From: CAIJMU01 sp035530275 | Lineage (GTDB): Bacteria > Spirochaetota > Spirochaetia > Treponematales > Rectinemataceae | Direction of reading: 5' to 3' | NCBI GenBank assembly: GCA_035530275.1 | Contig: DATKVC010000019.1 | Coordinates: 62,001 to 126,000, forward strand | Length of the DNA: 64,000 bases | Shown: positions 15,253 to 24,018 of the stretch, one piece after another | Numbering within the stretch: position 1 is the stretch's first letter | Layout of the letters: every line of letters starts with the position of its first letter | Translations under genes and position numbers: made by a program | The notes under the pieces: model-generated | The model's database searches: none | Told to the model about the DNA's origin: nothing | The model's input: only the letters and a program-made list of their open reading frames with translations

Positions 15253-17757
15253 ATGGCGACATTGAAAGAGCCCTACGGTCTGTCGGCCAGGGTTGAGCGT
15301 TTGCGATCCTGGTACTTCGAGGGCGCCGACAGGCGCTGGAACAACGAGTACACGGCCTGGACGACGGGTACACCCTGGGACCGCCAGTTTAACGAGATGA
15401 CTTACTACATCGTGCCCGAGGTCTACACCCTCATCGGGGCCATGGGCCACTCCTTCAGGCTCGCCGCGAGGCCCGTGCCGCTCCGGCCCGATTTCTGGAA
15501 GCTCTCCCTCCCGGAGCGCCGCGCCTGGTTCGTGAAGGAGGTCATGGTCCGCCATGTTCCCCGCGACCTCCTCCCCGGCGACCTCCTCGCAGGTTCCCGC
15601 TTCAACGTGCAGACCTCCCTCTGCCTCGACAAAAAGGAAGCGAAGGACTACGACCTAGTCGTCGCGGGCAAGAAGGGGGCGCGCAAGGCCGTCATCGACT
15701 TCCACGCCCACGGCTACGGCAATGCCGGGGCGACGAGCGGCCACCTCATCCCCGGCCACGCCGAGCTCCTCGCCAAGGGCTGGAAGGGGAGGCGCGCCGA
15801 GGTCGAAGCCGCCTTGGCCGCGCTCTCCGAGAAGGCGAGGCAGGGCCCACGCGGGGCCGAGCTCCGCGCCATGCAAATCGCCTGCGAAATGCCCCGGGAA
15901 CTTGCCGCGGCCTATGCGGCCGATTGCGCCGCCCTCGCCTCTCGCTGCGAGGAGCCCCGCCGCAGGGCCGAACTCGAGACAATGGCCGCGACCCTGAAGC
16001 GGGTGCCCTGGGAGCCGGCAAGGGGTTTCCGCGAGGCTGTCCAGGCCCTCTGGCTCAACCACATGCTCGTCATGGTCGACGAGAACTACCCCGGCCCCGG
16101 CGTCTCCTTCGGAAGAATCGACCAATACTTACTACCCTACTGGGAGGCCTCGAAGGCCGAGGGCATGACGAAGGAAGAGGCCAAGGAGATCCTCGGTTGC
16201 TTCTGGTTCCACTGCAACACGGCCTACGACGCCCAGATACGGACGGGCAACAACGGCATCACGGCGGGCTTCGGCCAGCTCTTCAACCTCTCGGGCCTCG
16301 GTCGGGACGGGAAGGACGCGAGCAACGAGCTCACCTACATGTTCCTGGAGCTTATCGACGAGATGTCGCCCATCCTCGAGCCCAAGCCCAACGTCCGTCT
16401 CCACCGCGAGTCGCCAGAGAGTCTCCTCGACAAGGTCGTCTCGATGATCGAGGCGAGCCAGGGCGCCCCCTTCCTCCTCAACTTCGACGAGCGCTCGATG
16501 GCCGGCCTGAGGCGCGAGGCCAGGGAAGCCGAGGTCCCCAACTTCATCGGCGCGGACAAGGTCTACGACTACGCCTCGGTGGGCTGTCTCGAGAACACGA
16601 TGGTCGGGAACGATCGCTCGGGCACCGTCGACTGCAATCTCAACCTCCTCAAGGCTGTCGAGCTCGCCCTGACCGGGGGCGAGGACCTCCTTCCCACCAC
16701 GGACAGTATGAGCGGAAAGACGAGCGAGCCCCGCCGCGAGGGGCCGGCCACGGGAGACGCGCGAAACTTTGGAAATTGGGAGGAGTTCTGGGCGGCCTAT
16801 GTCGCGCAGACTCGCTTTATCGTGTCGCGCATCGTCGAGCTCTACGAGCGTTCCGAGTCGATCCGCGCCCGTTTCTTCCCCACACCCTATCTCTCCACCA
16901 TGATCAAGGGTTGCGTGGAGGAGGGCCTCGACATCACCGAGGGCGGAGCGGAGCTCGGCTTCGTCACCCTCGAGGCCGTCACCTTCGCGACGACGGTGGA
17001 CTCCCTCCTCGCCGTTAAGCACCTCGTCTTCGACAAGAAGGAATGCTCGATGGAGACCCTCATCGCGGCCCTGCGCGCCAATTGGGTCTCCCCCACGGGG
17101 AAGGAGGGCTACGAGGTCCTTCGCGCCAAGGCCCGCAACAAGGCCCCCAAGTACGGCCGCGACGAGGAGGAGGCCGACGCCCTGGCCAAGGCCGTGATGG
17201 ATCTCTGGTGCGCGGAAACATGGAAGCACCACACGAAGAGCACGTTGCGCCAGTTCAGGCCGGGCATGCTCTCCTGGAACTACTGGGCGGGGGACGGCTA
17301 CATCATGGCGGCGAGCCCCGACGGCCGCGAAAAAGGCCAGTTCCTCTCCAATGCCATCTGCCCCTCCAACGGCGCCGACATCAAGGGCCCCACCTCGAAC
17401 GCCAACTCAGTTGGCACCGTCCTCGGAGGCCGCTCGGCCGAGGGCGCCGACTGGGAAGACTACCTCTGCGCCCTTCCCAACGGGGCCAGCCACACGATGA
17501 CCTTCAATCCCTCCATCCTCCGCGACGCCGAGCACCGGGCCAAGTTCAAGGCCTTCCTCCGCGGCTATGCCGAGAATGGCGGCACGGCCCTCCAAATCAA
17601 CATGCTCGACCCGGCCATGCTCAGGGATGCCCAGGCCAAGCCACAGGAATACCGCCACCTCCTCGTGCGCGTGACCGGCTACAACGCCTATTTCACGACC
17701 ATCGGCCGCGAGCTCCAGGACGAGGTTATCGCGCGCGTGAGCCATGGGCATTTCTAG
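15253..17757 (+). CDS. Glycyl radical enzyme, C-x-E eliminase type, substrate unknown
   Basis: An 834-residue glycyl radical enzyme. The C-terminal radical loop RVTGYNAYF carries the radical-bearing Gly809. The thiyl site is SVGCLE with Cys445 and the general base Glu447. The C-x-E pattern is that of eliminases and lyases (choline TMA-lyase, propanediol or glycerol dehydratase, HPA decarboxylase, isethionate lyase), not of pyruvate formate-lyase, which has two adjacent Cys. Family signatures beyond this do not let me name a substrate. AAAGGAG lies 5 bp before the chosen ATG (15253); the frame extends upstream without a better start. It overlaps its activase gene. The enzyme must work without oxygen. 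Confidence 0.93.
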   Translation: MATLKEPYGLSARVERLRSWYFEGADRRWNNEYTAWTTGTPWDRQFNEMTYYIVPEVYTLIGAMGHSFRLAARPVPLRPDFWKLSLPERRAWFVKEVMVRHVPRDLLPGDLLAGSRFNVQTSLCLDKKEAKDYDLVVAGKKGARKAVIDFHAHGYGNAGATSGHLIPGHAELLAKGWKGRRAEVEAALAALSEKARQGPRGAELRAMQIACEMPRELAAAYAADCAALASRCEEPRRRAELETMAATLKRVPWEPARGFREAVQALWLNHMLVMVDENYPGPGVSFGRIDQYLLPYWEASKAEGMTKEEAKEILGCFWFHCNTAYDAQIRTGNNGITAGFGQLFNLSGLGRDGKDASNELTYMFLELIDEMSPILEPKPNVRLHRESPESLLDKVVSMIEASQGAPFLLNFDERSMAGLRREAREAEVPNFIGADKVYDYASVGCLENTMVGNDRSGTVDCNLNLLKAVELALTGGEDLLPTTDSMSGKTSEPRREGPATGDARNFGNWEEFWAAYVAQTRFIVSRIVELYERSESIRARFFPTPYLSTMIKGCVEEGLDITEGGAELGFVTLEAVTFATTVDSLLAVKHLVFDKKECSMETLIAALRANWVSPTGKEGYEVLRAKARNKAPKYGRDEEEADALAKAVMDLWCAETWKHHTKSTLRQFRPGMLSWNYWAGDGYIMAASPDGREKGQFLSNAICPSNGADIKGPTSNANSVGTVLGGRSAEGADWEDYLCALPNGASHTMTFNPSILRDAEHRAKFKAFLRGYAENGGTALQINMLDPAMLRDAQAKPQEYRHLLVRVTGYNAYFTTIGRELQDEVIARVSHGHF

Positions 17758-18862
17758 TCCGCGACCCGCCTCGGCGATGGCTGCGACGGCTGCTGCGGCA
17801 GCCGAGGGTCTCGTCCTCCAGATCCAGCGCATGTCCACGGAGGACGGACCGGGGCTCAGGACTACGGCCTTCCTCAAAGGCTGCCCCCTCTCCTGCGCCT
17901 GGTGCCACAACCCCGAGAGCATCGCCGCGAGGCCAGAGCTCCAGTGGATAGGCTCGCGCTGCATCGCCACCGCGACTACTGTCGCGACGGCGGCCGATGC
18001 TTGTGGCACCTGCATCAAGGCCTGCCCCAGCTCGGCCCTCGGCAGGGACGGAAAGGGCCGCATTGTGATCGACCGCGGCCGCTGCTCGCTCGGCGGCGGC
18101 GGCCCCTTCGGCGGCGGACACGAAGGTACTACTTGTTCCGACAGGGCTCTCTGCGCCGAGGCCTGCCCCGGAGGGGCGATGGAGCTCCTCGGCACGCGCT
18201 ATACGGCCGAGGCCCTAGCGAGGGAGCTCCTCAAGGACAGGGCCTATTTCGCGCGCTCGGAGCGGGGCGGCATCACCCTCTCCGGCGGCGAGGCGAGCGC
18301 CCAGCCCTCCTTCGCCCTCGAGGTCCTCCGCCTCTGTCGCGCAGCCGGCGTTCACACGGCCCTCGACACCTGCGGGGTCGCCTCCTGGGAAAGCCTCGAA
18401 AAACTCTATGCCGAGGTCGACCTCGTCCTCTACGACCTCAAGGAGGCCGATCCCGAAAGGCATCGGAGCTACACCGGCCTCGACAACGGTCTCGTCTTCC
18501 GCAATTTCGAAAAAACGGCCGAGCTGATGCGGCGCTCGCCGATGCCGGGGGCTCTTTGGATTCGGACTCCCATCATCCCCGGCGCGACGGATCGGGAGGA
18601 GAATCTCTATGAATTGGGAAGACTCCTCGCCGAGCTCGCGCCGCCCCGCCTCGAGCGCTGGGAGCTCTGCGCCTTCAACAATCTCTGCGCCGACAAGTAC
18701 CGTCGCCTCGACAGGGAATGGGCCTACGCAGCCTCCCCCCTCATGAGGGCCTCCGCGATGGAGGCCCTGGTGGAGGCTGCTCGCCGCGGCTCCCGTGGAA
18801 GGGTCGAGGTCTCCTGGACTGGCTCGACCCTCATCGAAGAAGAAAGGACAGTGCCATGCTGA
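17744..18862 (+). CDS. Glycyl radical enzyme activase (radical SAM, PflA family)
   Basis: A 372-residue activase. The radical SAM cluster motif CPLSCAWC holds the three Cys in the CxxxCxxC pattern. A ferredoxin-like insert follows, with CGTCIKACP and CSDRALCAEACP. This two-cluster insert is typical for activases of eliminase-type glycyl radical enzymes, and is absent from PflA. LSGGEASAQP resembles the family GGE motif used in SAM binding. The gene begins 14 bp inside the glycyl radical gene; ATG 17777 is an alternative that would remove a low-complexity Ala-rich start. The overlap ties it to the upstream enzyme as its substrate. Confidence 0.95.
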   Translation: MGISSPRPASAMAATAAAAAEGLVLQIQRMSTEDGPGLRTTAFLKGCPLSCAWCHNPESIAARPELQWIGSRCIATATTVATAADACGTCIKACPSSALGRDGKGRIVIDRGRCSLGGGGPFGGGHEGTTCSDRALCAEACPGGAMELLGTRYTAEALARELLKDRAYFARSERGGITLSGGEASAQPSFALEVLRLCRAAGVHTALDTCGVASWESLEKLYAEVDLVLYDLKEADPERHRSYTGLDNGLVFRNFEKTAELMRRSPMPGALWIRTPIIPGATDREENLYELGRLLAELAPPRLERWELCAFNNLCADKYRRLDREWAYAASPLMRASAMEALVEAARRGSRGRVEVSWTGSTLIEEERTVPC

Positions 18863-19719
18863 GAAAGACCTTCGACGAAAAGGACCGCGCGGCCTTCGGG
18901 CCGGCCGAGAAGGTGGCCCTCGTCGCCACCATCAACGACGAGGGCTTGCCCCACGTCAGCCTCCTCACCACCCTCTCCGCCCTCGGCGAACAGGAACTCA
19001 CAATTGGCGAATTCTCGCGGGGCCTGTCCAAGGAATTCATGCGGCGAAGACCAGCCGTCGGCTTCCTCGTGATGAGCCTCGACCGGAGGCTCTGGCGGGG
19101 CCGGGCCCTCTGGAAGCGGAGCGCCAAGGATGGCCCCGAGTACGTGAAGTACAACAAGCAGCCGATGTTCCGCTACAACAGCTACTTCGGCATCAACACG
19201 GTGCACTACCTCGATCTCGTCGGCGTGGAGGGTCCCGGGGCCCTTCCTATGGCGGGAATCGTCGTCGCAAGCCTCGCCACGGCCATCAAGGCTCCCTTTG
19301 CCCGGCCGGCCGAGGGCGACCCGGTCCTGCCGACCTTCCTCCTCCCCATCCTCGACGCCCTCGATTCGCTCAACTTCCTCTGCTTCGTCGACGCCGAGGG
19401 CTTTCCCCGCATCGTGCCCGTCCTCCAGGCCCGGAGTGCGGGAAGTTCGCGCATCGTCTTCACGCCGGGGCCCTGGGGCGCCGAGCTCGCCGCCCTCCGC
19501 GAGGGAGCCTCGGTCGCCCTCTTTTCGATGAACCTCAAGATGGAAAGCTTCCTCGCGCGGGGAGTCTATTCCCCGCAAATGGGCGGGGGCTCGGCCAGCA
19601 AGGGGCTGGCCGGCAAGGGCTTGGCCGGCATCGACCTCGACTTTCTCTACGACTCTGCCCCTCCCCTTCACGGTCAGGTCTGGCCGCCGCGGCCTCTCGA
19701 GGCACTGGTGGAGGCCTAG
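18856..19719 (+). CDS. Pyridoxamine 5'-phosphate oxidase-like FMN split-barrel protein
   Basis: A 287-residue protein with a pyridoxamine 5'-phosphate oxidase-like N-terminal half: KVALVATINDEGLPHVSLLT and later PAVGFLVMS fit the first strands of an FMN-binding split barrel. The second half (about 165-240) shows a second similar unit, NFLCFVDAEGFPRIVPVLQA, so the protein may be a tandem barrel. It overlaps the activase stop by 7 bp and has AAGAAAGGA before its ATG, so it is the third gene of the glycyl radical operon. The function is unknown; flavin-linked reduction of a product or oxygen protection are possible. Confidence 0.72.
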   Translation: MLRKTFDEKDRAAFGPAEKVALVATINDEGLPHVSLLTTLSALGEQELTIGEFSRGLSKEFMRRRPAVGFLVMSLDRRLWRGRALWKRSAKDGPEYVKYNKQPMFRYNSYFGINTVHYLDLVGVEGPGALPMAGIVVASLATAIKAPFARPAEGDPVLPTFLLPILDALDSLNFLCFVDAEGFPRIVPVLQARSAGSSRIVFTPGPWGAELAALREGASVALFSMNLKMESFLARGVYSPQMGGGSASKGLAGKGLAGIDLDFLYDSAPPLHGQVWPPRPLEALVEA

Positions 19720-19803
19720 GGACGTGGAGCAAGGTACGAGGGACTGGGCGGAACTATCGAACCCTTATTTTGCGAGCCAGGTCCATCCCGGGTTCGAGCC
19801 TTA

Positions 19804-19833
19804 TTAACAGGGGGAGCCCAGCCGGGCTATCTT
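19804..19833 (+). promoter_or_regulatory. Possible promoter for the EamA gene
   Basis: TTAACA (19804-19809), an 18-bp spacer and TATCTT (19828-19833), ending 8 bp before the ATG. No Shine-Dalgarno sequence follows. Confidence 0.35.
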
Positions 19834-19841
19834 CTGCCCCC

Positions 19842-20783
19842 ATGGCACGACCTTCCGAATACCTTGCCGGCATCGGCTACGCCTCGATCTTCGGTCTCTC
19901 CTTCCTCGTCACGAAGGGGAGCCTCGAAGTCCTCGCGCCCTTCGAGCTTCTCTTCCTCCGCTTCGCCCTGGCCGCCCTCATCCTGGGCGCCCTCGCCATA
20001 TTCCGCGTCATCAAGCTGGATTTCCGCGGCAAGAGCCTCGGCAACCTCGCCCTGGCCTGCCTCTTTCAGCCCTTCCTGTATTTCATCGGCGAGACCTTCG
20101 GCGTCCGCGACTCGGCCTCGAGCACGGCCGGCCTCGTCATCGGCGTCCTTCCCGCCGTCGGCACCATTCTCGGCGCCATCATGCTGGGCGAGGCCGTGGG
20201 TCTCATCCAGGGATTCTTCCTCGGGCTTTCGGTCCTCGGGGTGGGAGCCATCGCCCTCTTCGGGGGAACTGCCGGCGGCGCCACGGGAAGCCCGGCGGGC
20301 TTCGCCTTCCTCCTCGGCGCGGTGGGCAGCGCCGCCCTCTACAACATCTTCTCGCGCCGCTCGAGCAGGGTCTTCACGCCGATCGAAACGACCTTCGCGA
20401 TGATGTGGAGCGGGGCCATCCTCTTCGGTCTCCTCGCCTTCCTGGGCGGGGCTGGCGCCTTCGAGGGAAGCTTCGCCCGCGGCACGGGCTTCGGCCCGGA
20501 GCTCCTTTCGCGGGCCTGGAAGGCCGCTCCGGGCATCGTCTATCTGGGTGCCCTTTCCTCGGTCCTCGCCTTCTTCTTCATCAATTTCACCCTGTCGCGG
20601 CTTAGGGTCTCGCAGTCCATCGTCTTCTCGAATCTCACCACGGTGATCTCGGTGGCCGCCGGCGTCCTCATCCGGGGAGAGCCCTTCGGCATCGCCCAAC
20701 TCGCCGGTTCGGCCATGATCGTGGCCGGGGTCTGGGGAACGAACGCCTTCGCCGGCCGAAGGCGGGCTGAAAAGTTTCTATAA
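19842..20783 (+). CDS. EamA/DMT-family transporter
   Basis: A 313-residue membrane protein with about ten hydrophobic helices arranged as two EamA repeats (about residues 1-140 and 155-300). PFELLFLRFALAALILG and VYLGALSSVLAFFFINFTL are typical of the two halves. Members export amino acids, nucleotides or other metabolites; the substrate here is unknown. It stands alone between the glycyl radical operon and an exported protein gene. The ATG lacks a ribosome-binding site but has a TATCTT box close upstream. Confidence 0.9.
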   Translation: MARPSEYLAGIGYASIFGLSFLVTKGSLEVLAPFELLFLRFALAALILGALAIFRVIKLDFRGKSLGNLALACLFQPFLYFIGETFGVRDSASSTAGLVIGVLPAVGTILGAIMLGEAVGLIQGFFLGLSVLGVGAIALFGGTAGGATGSPAGFAFLLGAVGSAALYNIFSRRSSRVFTPIETTFAMMWSGAILFGLLAFLGGAGAFEGSFARGTGFGPELLSRAWKAAPGIVYLGALSSVLAFFFINFTLSRLRVSQSIVFSNLTTVISVAAGVLIRGEPFGIAQLAGSAMIVAGVWGTNAFAGRRRAEKFL

Positions 20784-20827
20784 CGGGCTATCCTCTGGGG
20801 GACGGAGTCCATCCCGGGGAGCCCACG

Positions 20828-21418
20828 ATGACAACAAGAAGCCGATTCATTCCTCTAATCCTCCTCGTCGCCATCTTTTCGACGGCGACGATCCTCGAGG
20901 CCTCTGCTGGCGCCGGAGGCCTCCTCTTCGGCATTCAAAGACCGGATCTCTCACCCTCCTTCCTCCCCCCCTCGGGCGCGAGCGCCGGGGTCGAAAGCAT
21001 CGGCGGCTTCGGCTACGCCCTCGATGCGGAGGGATTCATCGTCGGAGGCTTCGGCATGGCTCTCCTCGATCAGGGCATTCTCGACGGCGGGACAATGGCG
21101 GAGGGATCCTATGCGGGCGGGGTGGGCGGCCTCCTCGTCGGCCAGCGTCTCATCGGCGAAAGGCGTTTCAAGCTCGATCTGTCCGCCAGGCTCGGTGTGG
21201 GCGGATTGGCACAGTACCAGGGCGACTGGACCGGCTGGGCGGTAGTCTTCGCCGAGCCCTACGCCGAGGCGACGATCGTCCTTTCGCCCTGGATGGCCCT
21301 GTCGGCGCAGCTCGGATATCGTTTGATGGGCAATTTCGCCCCTGGCCTCGCCTTCGACCGATTCTTCCTCCTCTCCCCCGTCCTCTGTTTCGCCGTCTCC
21401 TGGGGCTCGTTCAGATAG
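20828..21418 (+). CDS. Exported protein of unknown function, possible outer-membrane barrel
   Basis: A 196-residue protein with a clear signal peptide: positive start MTTRSR, a hydrophobic core (about residues 7-20) and a small-residue region EASAGA. The mature part is rich in Gly and in alternating hydrophobic residues, for example LGYRLMGNFA, which would suit a small beta-barrel or surface protein. GGGGAG precedes the start. I do not recognise the family. Location in the outer membrane is an inference. Confidence 0.65.
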   Translation: MTTRSRFIPLILLVAIFSTATILEASAGAGGLLFGIQRPDLSPSFLPPSGASAGVESIGGFGYALDAEGFIVGGFGMALLDQGILDGGTMAEGSYAGGVGGLLVGQRLIGERRFKLDLSARLGVGGLAQYQGDWTGWAVVFAEPYAEATIVLSPWMALSAQLGYRLMGNFAPGLAFDRFFLLSPVLCFAVSWGSFR

Positions 21419-21452
21419 AGCCCCCGGGACCCTGTCCCAAACGGGCCCTTCC

Positions 21453-22151
21453 ATGACATCCTCCCGCCCGATGGCCCGAGATTATTGCTGGAGTTGCCGC
21501 AGGCCGAAGTCCGCCTGCCTCTGCCCTTCCCTGCCGCCGATGGAGACGAGGACACGCATCGTCCTCCTCATGCACCCGATGGAATGGAAGCGGGAAAAGT
21601 GCACGACGGGGCGGCTCGCCTGCCTCAACCTCGCCAACAGCGAGATCATTCCCGGCATCGCCTTCGACGACAACCCGCGCTACCGCGCCCTCGTCGACGA
21701 TCCTCACAATTACTCCATGCTCCTCTATCCCGGAGAGGGGGCCGTCGACCTCGGGAGGGAGCCCTTCCCCCGCGAGCTCCTGGGCGGCAGACGCCTCCTC
21801 GTCTTCCTGATCGACGCCACCTGGGCCTGCGCGCGAGCGGTGGCCCGCGAAAGCCCCGGCCTCATGGCCCTCCCCCGCCTCATGTTCACCCCGCGCGAAA
21901 AGAGCCGCTGGATCATCAAGCGCCAGCCCGCCGAGTGGTGCCTCTCGACCCTCGAGGCTGCGCACGAGCTCCTCATCTCCCTCGAAGAGTCCGGGCTCGA
22001 CGAATATCCAGATCGCGATCGACTACTCGAGGTCTTCGCCCGCATGCAGGACTACCAGGTGGAGAGGCGCGAATCGGACGGAAGGCCGCGTCATCTCGGC
22101 GCTCGGCAGGAGCGCGCCGCGCGCCGGGCCTCACCGCGAAATCGAGCTTGA
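21453..22151 (+). CDS. DTW-domain tRNA aminocarboxypropyltransferase (TapT-like)
   Basis: A 232-residue DTW-domain protein. The N-terminal zinc-like cluster is CWSCRRPKSACLCPSLP. The DTW motif is visible as FLIDATWACA (about residues 110-119, with DATW), and HPMEWKREKCTTGRLA matches the SAM-binding region. The family transfers a 3-amino-3-carboxypropyl group from SAM to uridine in tRNA (acp3U). ATG 21471 (MARDYCW) is an alternative start; neither has a clear ribosome-binding site. The C-terminal tail is Arg-rich and probably variable. Confidence 0.88.
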   Translation: MTSSRPMARDYCWSCRRPKSACLCPSLPPMETRTRIVLLMHPMEWKREKCTTGRLACLNLANSEIIPGIAFDDNPRYRALVDDPHNYSMLLYPGEGAVDLGREPFPRELLGGRRLLVFLIDATWACARAVARESPGLMALPRLMFTPREKSRWIIKRQPAEWCLSTLEAAHELLISLEESGLDEYPDRDRLLEVFARMQDYQVERRESDGRPRHLGARQERAARRASPRNRA

Positions 22152-22177
22152 GGGCAGGATAGACGACACGATACAAT
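22148..22177 (+). promoter_or_regulatory. Predicted promoter giving a leaderless manA transcript
   Basis: TTGAGG, an 18-bp spacer and a good -10 box TACAAT (22172-22177). The ATG is 6 bp after the box, so transcription should start at or very near the start codon. Confidence 0.45.
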
Positions 22178-22183
22178 GCCCTC

Positions 22184-23416
22184 ATGAGAATATATCCTCT
22201 AGAAAACGCCATCATGCCTTACGCCTGGGGAAGCGCCGACGGTCTCGGCAAGACCCTCGGCCTTACCAACGAGAGCGGGGGCCCCCAGGCCGAGCTGTGG
22301 ATGGGCGCACATCCCAAGGCACCTTCGACCCTCATACTGCCCGAAGGGCGCAGACCCCTCGACGCGATGATCGCCTCCGATCCCGAGCGGATGATAGGCG
22401 CGACGGTGGCCGCGCGCTATGGCAACAAACTGCCATTTCTCTTCAAGGCCCTCTCGGCGGCCAAGCCCCTGTCCATCCAGGTCCATCCCTCGCGCCGCAA
22501 GGCCGAGCGGGGTTTCGAGAAGGAAAACACGATCGGCATCGCCGTCGATTCCGCCGAGCGCAATTACCGCGACCCGAATCACAAACCCGAACTTTCCGTG
22601 GCCCTCACCCGCTTCGAAGCCCTCGTCGGATTCAGGCCCCTCGAAGACATCACCGCCTTCGGGCGCCTCCTCGGCACGGGTAATTTCGACAGGCACTTCG
22701 AGGGACTCGAGAAGCGCAGGGACAGGATGGAGCTCTCGGTCTTCTTCTATTCCCTGATGACCCAGCCCGCCGAAACCAAACGCGATCTGATCAAGGCAGC
22801 GGCCGAGACGGCGAGTCGTGTTCTAGGGGAAGGAGGAACCGACGCTTCCGACACCCTCGCCTGGACCTGGGTTCTCAAATTGTCGAAGCTTTGGCCCAAG
22901 GACATAGGGGTCCTCTCGCCCCTCCTTTTCAATATCATCCAGCTCGAACCCGGCGAGGCGATCTTCATAGCCCCCGGCGAGCCCCACGCTTATCTCGAAG
23001 GCACGGCCCTCGAGATCATGGCGAACTCGGACAACGTCATCCGCTGCGCCCTCACCGACAAGCACGCCGACATACCCGAGTTCATCTCCGCCCTGGGCTT
23101 CGACGCCGGCAGGCCGGCGAAGATCGGCGCGACGAACATCGCACCCGGCATCGATCGATTCAATTGCGACGTTCCCGAGTTCGCTTTGTCAAAGATCGAC
23201 GCCGCCGAGCGGCCGGCCTTCGAGGTGCGGGGACCGGAGATTCTCCTCTGCGCCGAGGGCAGGGTCTCCGTCCACTCGGAAGGGGCCTCGCTCGAACTCG
23301 GTCGGGGCGACTCGGCCTTCGTCTGCGCCTCGGCGGCCAGCTGGTCCGCGGGCGGCTCGGGCACCCTGTGGCGAGCGACGGTCGGCGACTCCACCTTCGC
23401 CGACGCGCGGGCCTGA
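22184..23416 (+). CDS. manA: Mannose-6-phosphate isomerase, class I
   Basis: A 410-residue zinc-dependent isomerase that interconverts mannose 6-phosphate and fructose 6-phosphate. It shows the family start YPLENAIMPYAWGS and the zinc-site region KPLSIQVHPSRRKAERGF. Metal ligands continue with the Glu/His in DPNHKPELSVALT and the His in GEPHAYLEG. The cell uses this step to link mannose and GDP-mannose metabolism with glycolysis. It is followed 17 bp later by a YaiI-type gene. The start has no Shine-Dalgarno sequence but has a promoter placed for a leaderless mRNA. Confidence 0.95.
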   Translation: MRIYPLENAIMPYAWGSADGLGKTLGLTNESGGPQAELWMGAHPKAPSTLILPEGRRPLDAMIASDPERMIGATVAARYGNKLPFLFKALSAAKPLSIQVHPSRRKAERGFEKENTIGIAVDSAERNYRDPNHKPELSVALTRFEALVGFRPLEDITAFGRLLGTGNFDRHFEGLEKRRDRMELSVFFYSLMTQPAETKRDLIKAAAETASRVLGEGGTDASDTLAWTWVLKLSKLWPKDIGVLSPLLFNIIQLEPGEAIFIAPGEPHAYLEGTALEIMANSDNVIRCALTDKHADIPEFISALGFDAGRPAKIGATNIAPGIDRFNCDVPEFALSKIDAAERPAFEVRGPEILLCAEGRVSVHSEGASLELGRGDSAFVCASAASWSAGGSGTLWRATVGDSTFADARA

Positions 23417-23433
23417 GCGTCCGGCAGAGCGGC

Positions 23434-24018
23434 ATGACCATCTGGGCCGACGCCGACAGTCTCCAATCGGAACTGCGCGGCCTCCTCGAAAAGCGGGCAC
23501 TGCGAGAGGCCGCCCGCGAGGCCGGTCCGCGCTTCCGCCTCGTCCATGTCGCGTCCCGGCGCCTCGCCGTTCCGCGCGGCGTAGAGTTCATACTCGTCGA
23601 GGCGGGCCCCGACGCGGCGGACGCCTTCATCGAAGGCGAGGCGAAGATGGGCGACCTCGCGGTCACGAGGGATATTCCCCTGGCCGAACGCCTGGCCATG
23701 AAGGGCATCGTCGTGCTCAACGACAGGGGCGAAAGCTACACCTATGATACCGCTCGGGAACGGCGTTCGCTGCGCGACGAGGCCCAGAGGCTTCGCGCCC
23801 TCGGCCTCGCCCCCGAATCGCCGCGACGCAGGAATTGGGGAGCCAAGGAACTCAAGGCCTTCGCCGACGCCTTCGATCGCGAGCTCCAGAAATATCTGCG
23901 AGCGGCGGCCTCGGCGGAGGGTCCTGCAGCCGCCTCGATGGCGACGGATCGCGTTCAGGGAGTGGCGGGCGACGGTGGCGCGGGCGCGGTCCCGCCCGGG
24001 GAAGGCTCGGAAATTTGA
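23434..24018 (+). CDS. YaiI/YqxD family (DUF188) protein
   Basis: A 194-residue protein. The first 145 residues are a DUF188/YaiI domain, a PIN-like fold. It shows TIWADADS at the start and LAVTRDIPLAERLAMKG, with the Asp residues expected for the family. The motif IVLNDRGESYT also fits. The biochemical role is unproven; nuclease-like activity is assumed from the fold. The C-terminal 45 residues are low complexity and overlap the 3' end of the convergent transglycosylase gene by 64 bp. Confidence 0.88.
   Translation: MTIWADADSLQSELRGLLEKRALREAAREAGPRFRLVHVASRRLAVPRGVEFILVEAGPDAADAFIEGEAKMGDLAVTRDIPLAERLAMKGIVVLNDRGESYTYDTARERRSLRDEAQRLRALGLAPESPRRRNWGAKELKAFADAFDRELQKYLRAAASAEGPAAASMATDRVQGVAGDGGAGAVPPGEGSEI

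Noticed and set aside
19770..19806. Possible tRNA T-arm (GGGTTCGAGCC)
   Set aside because: The flanking bases do not form the five-pair stem, and no acceptor, D or anticodon arm can be drawn upstream.
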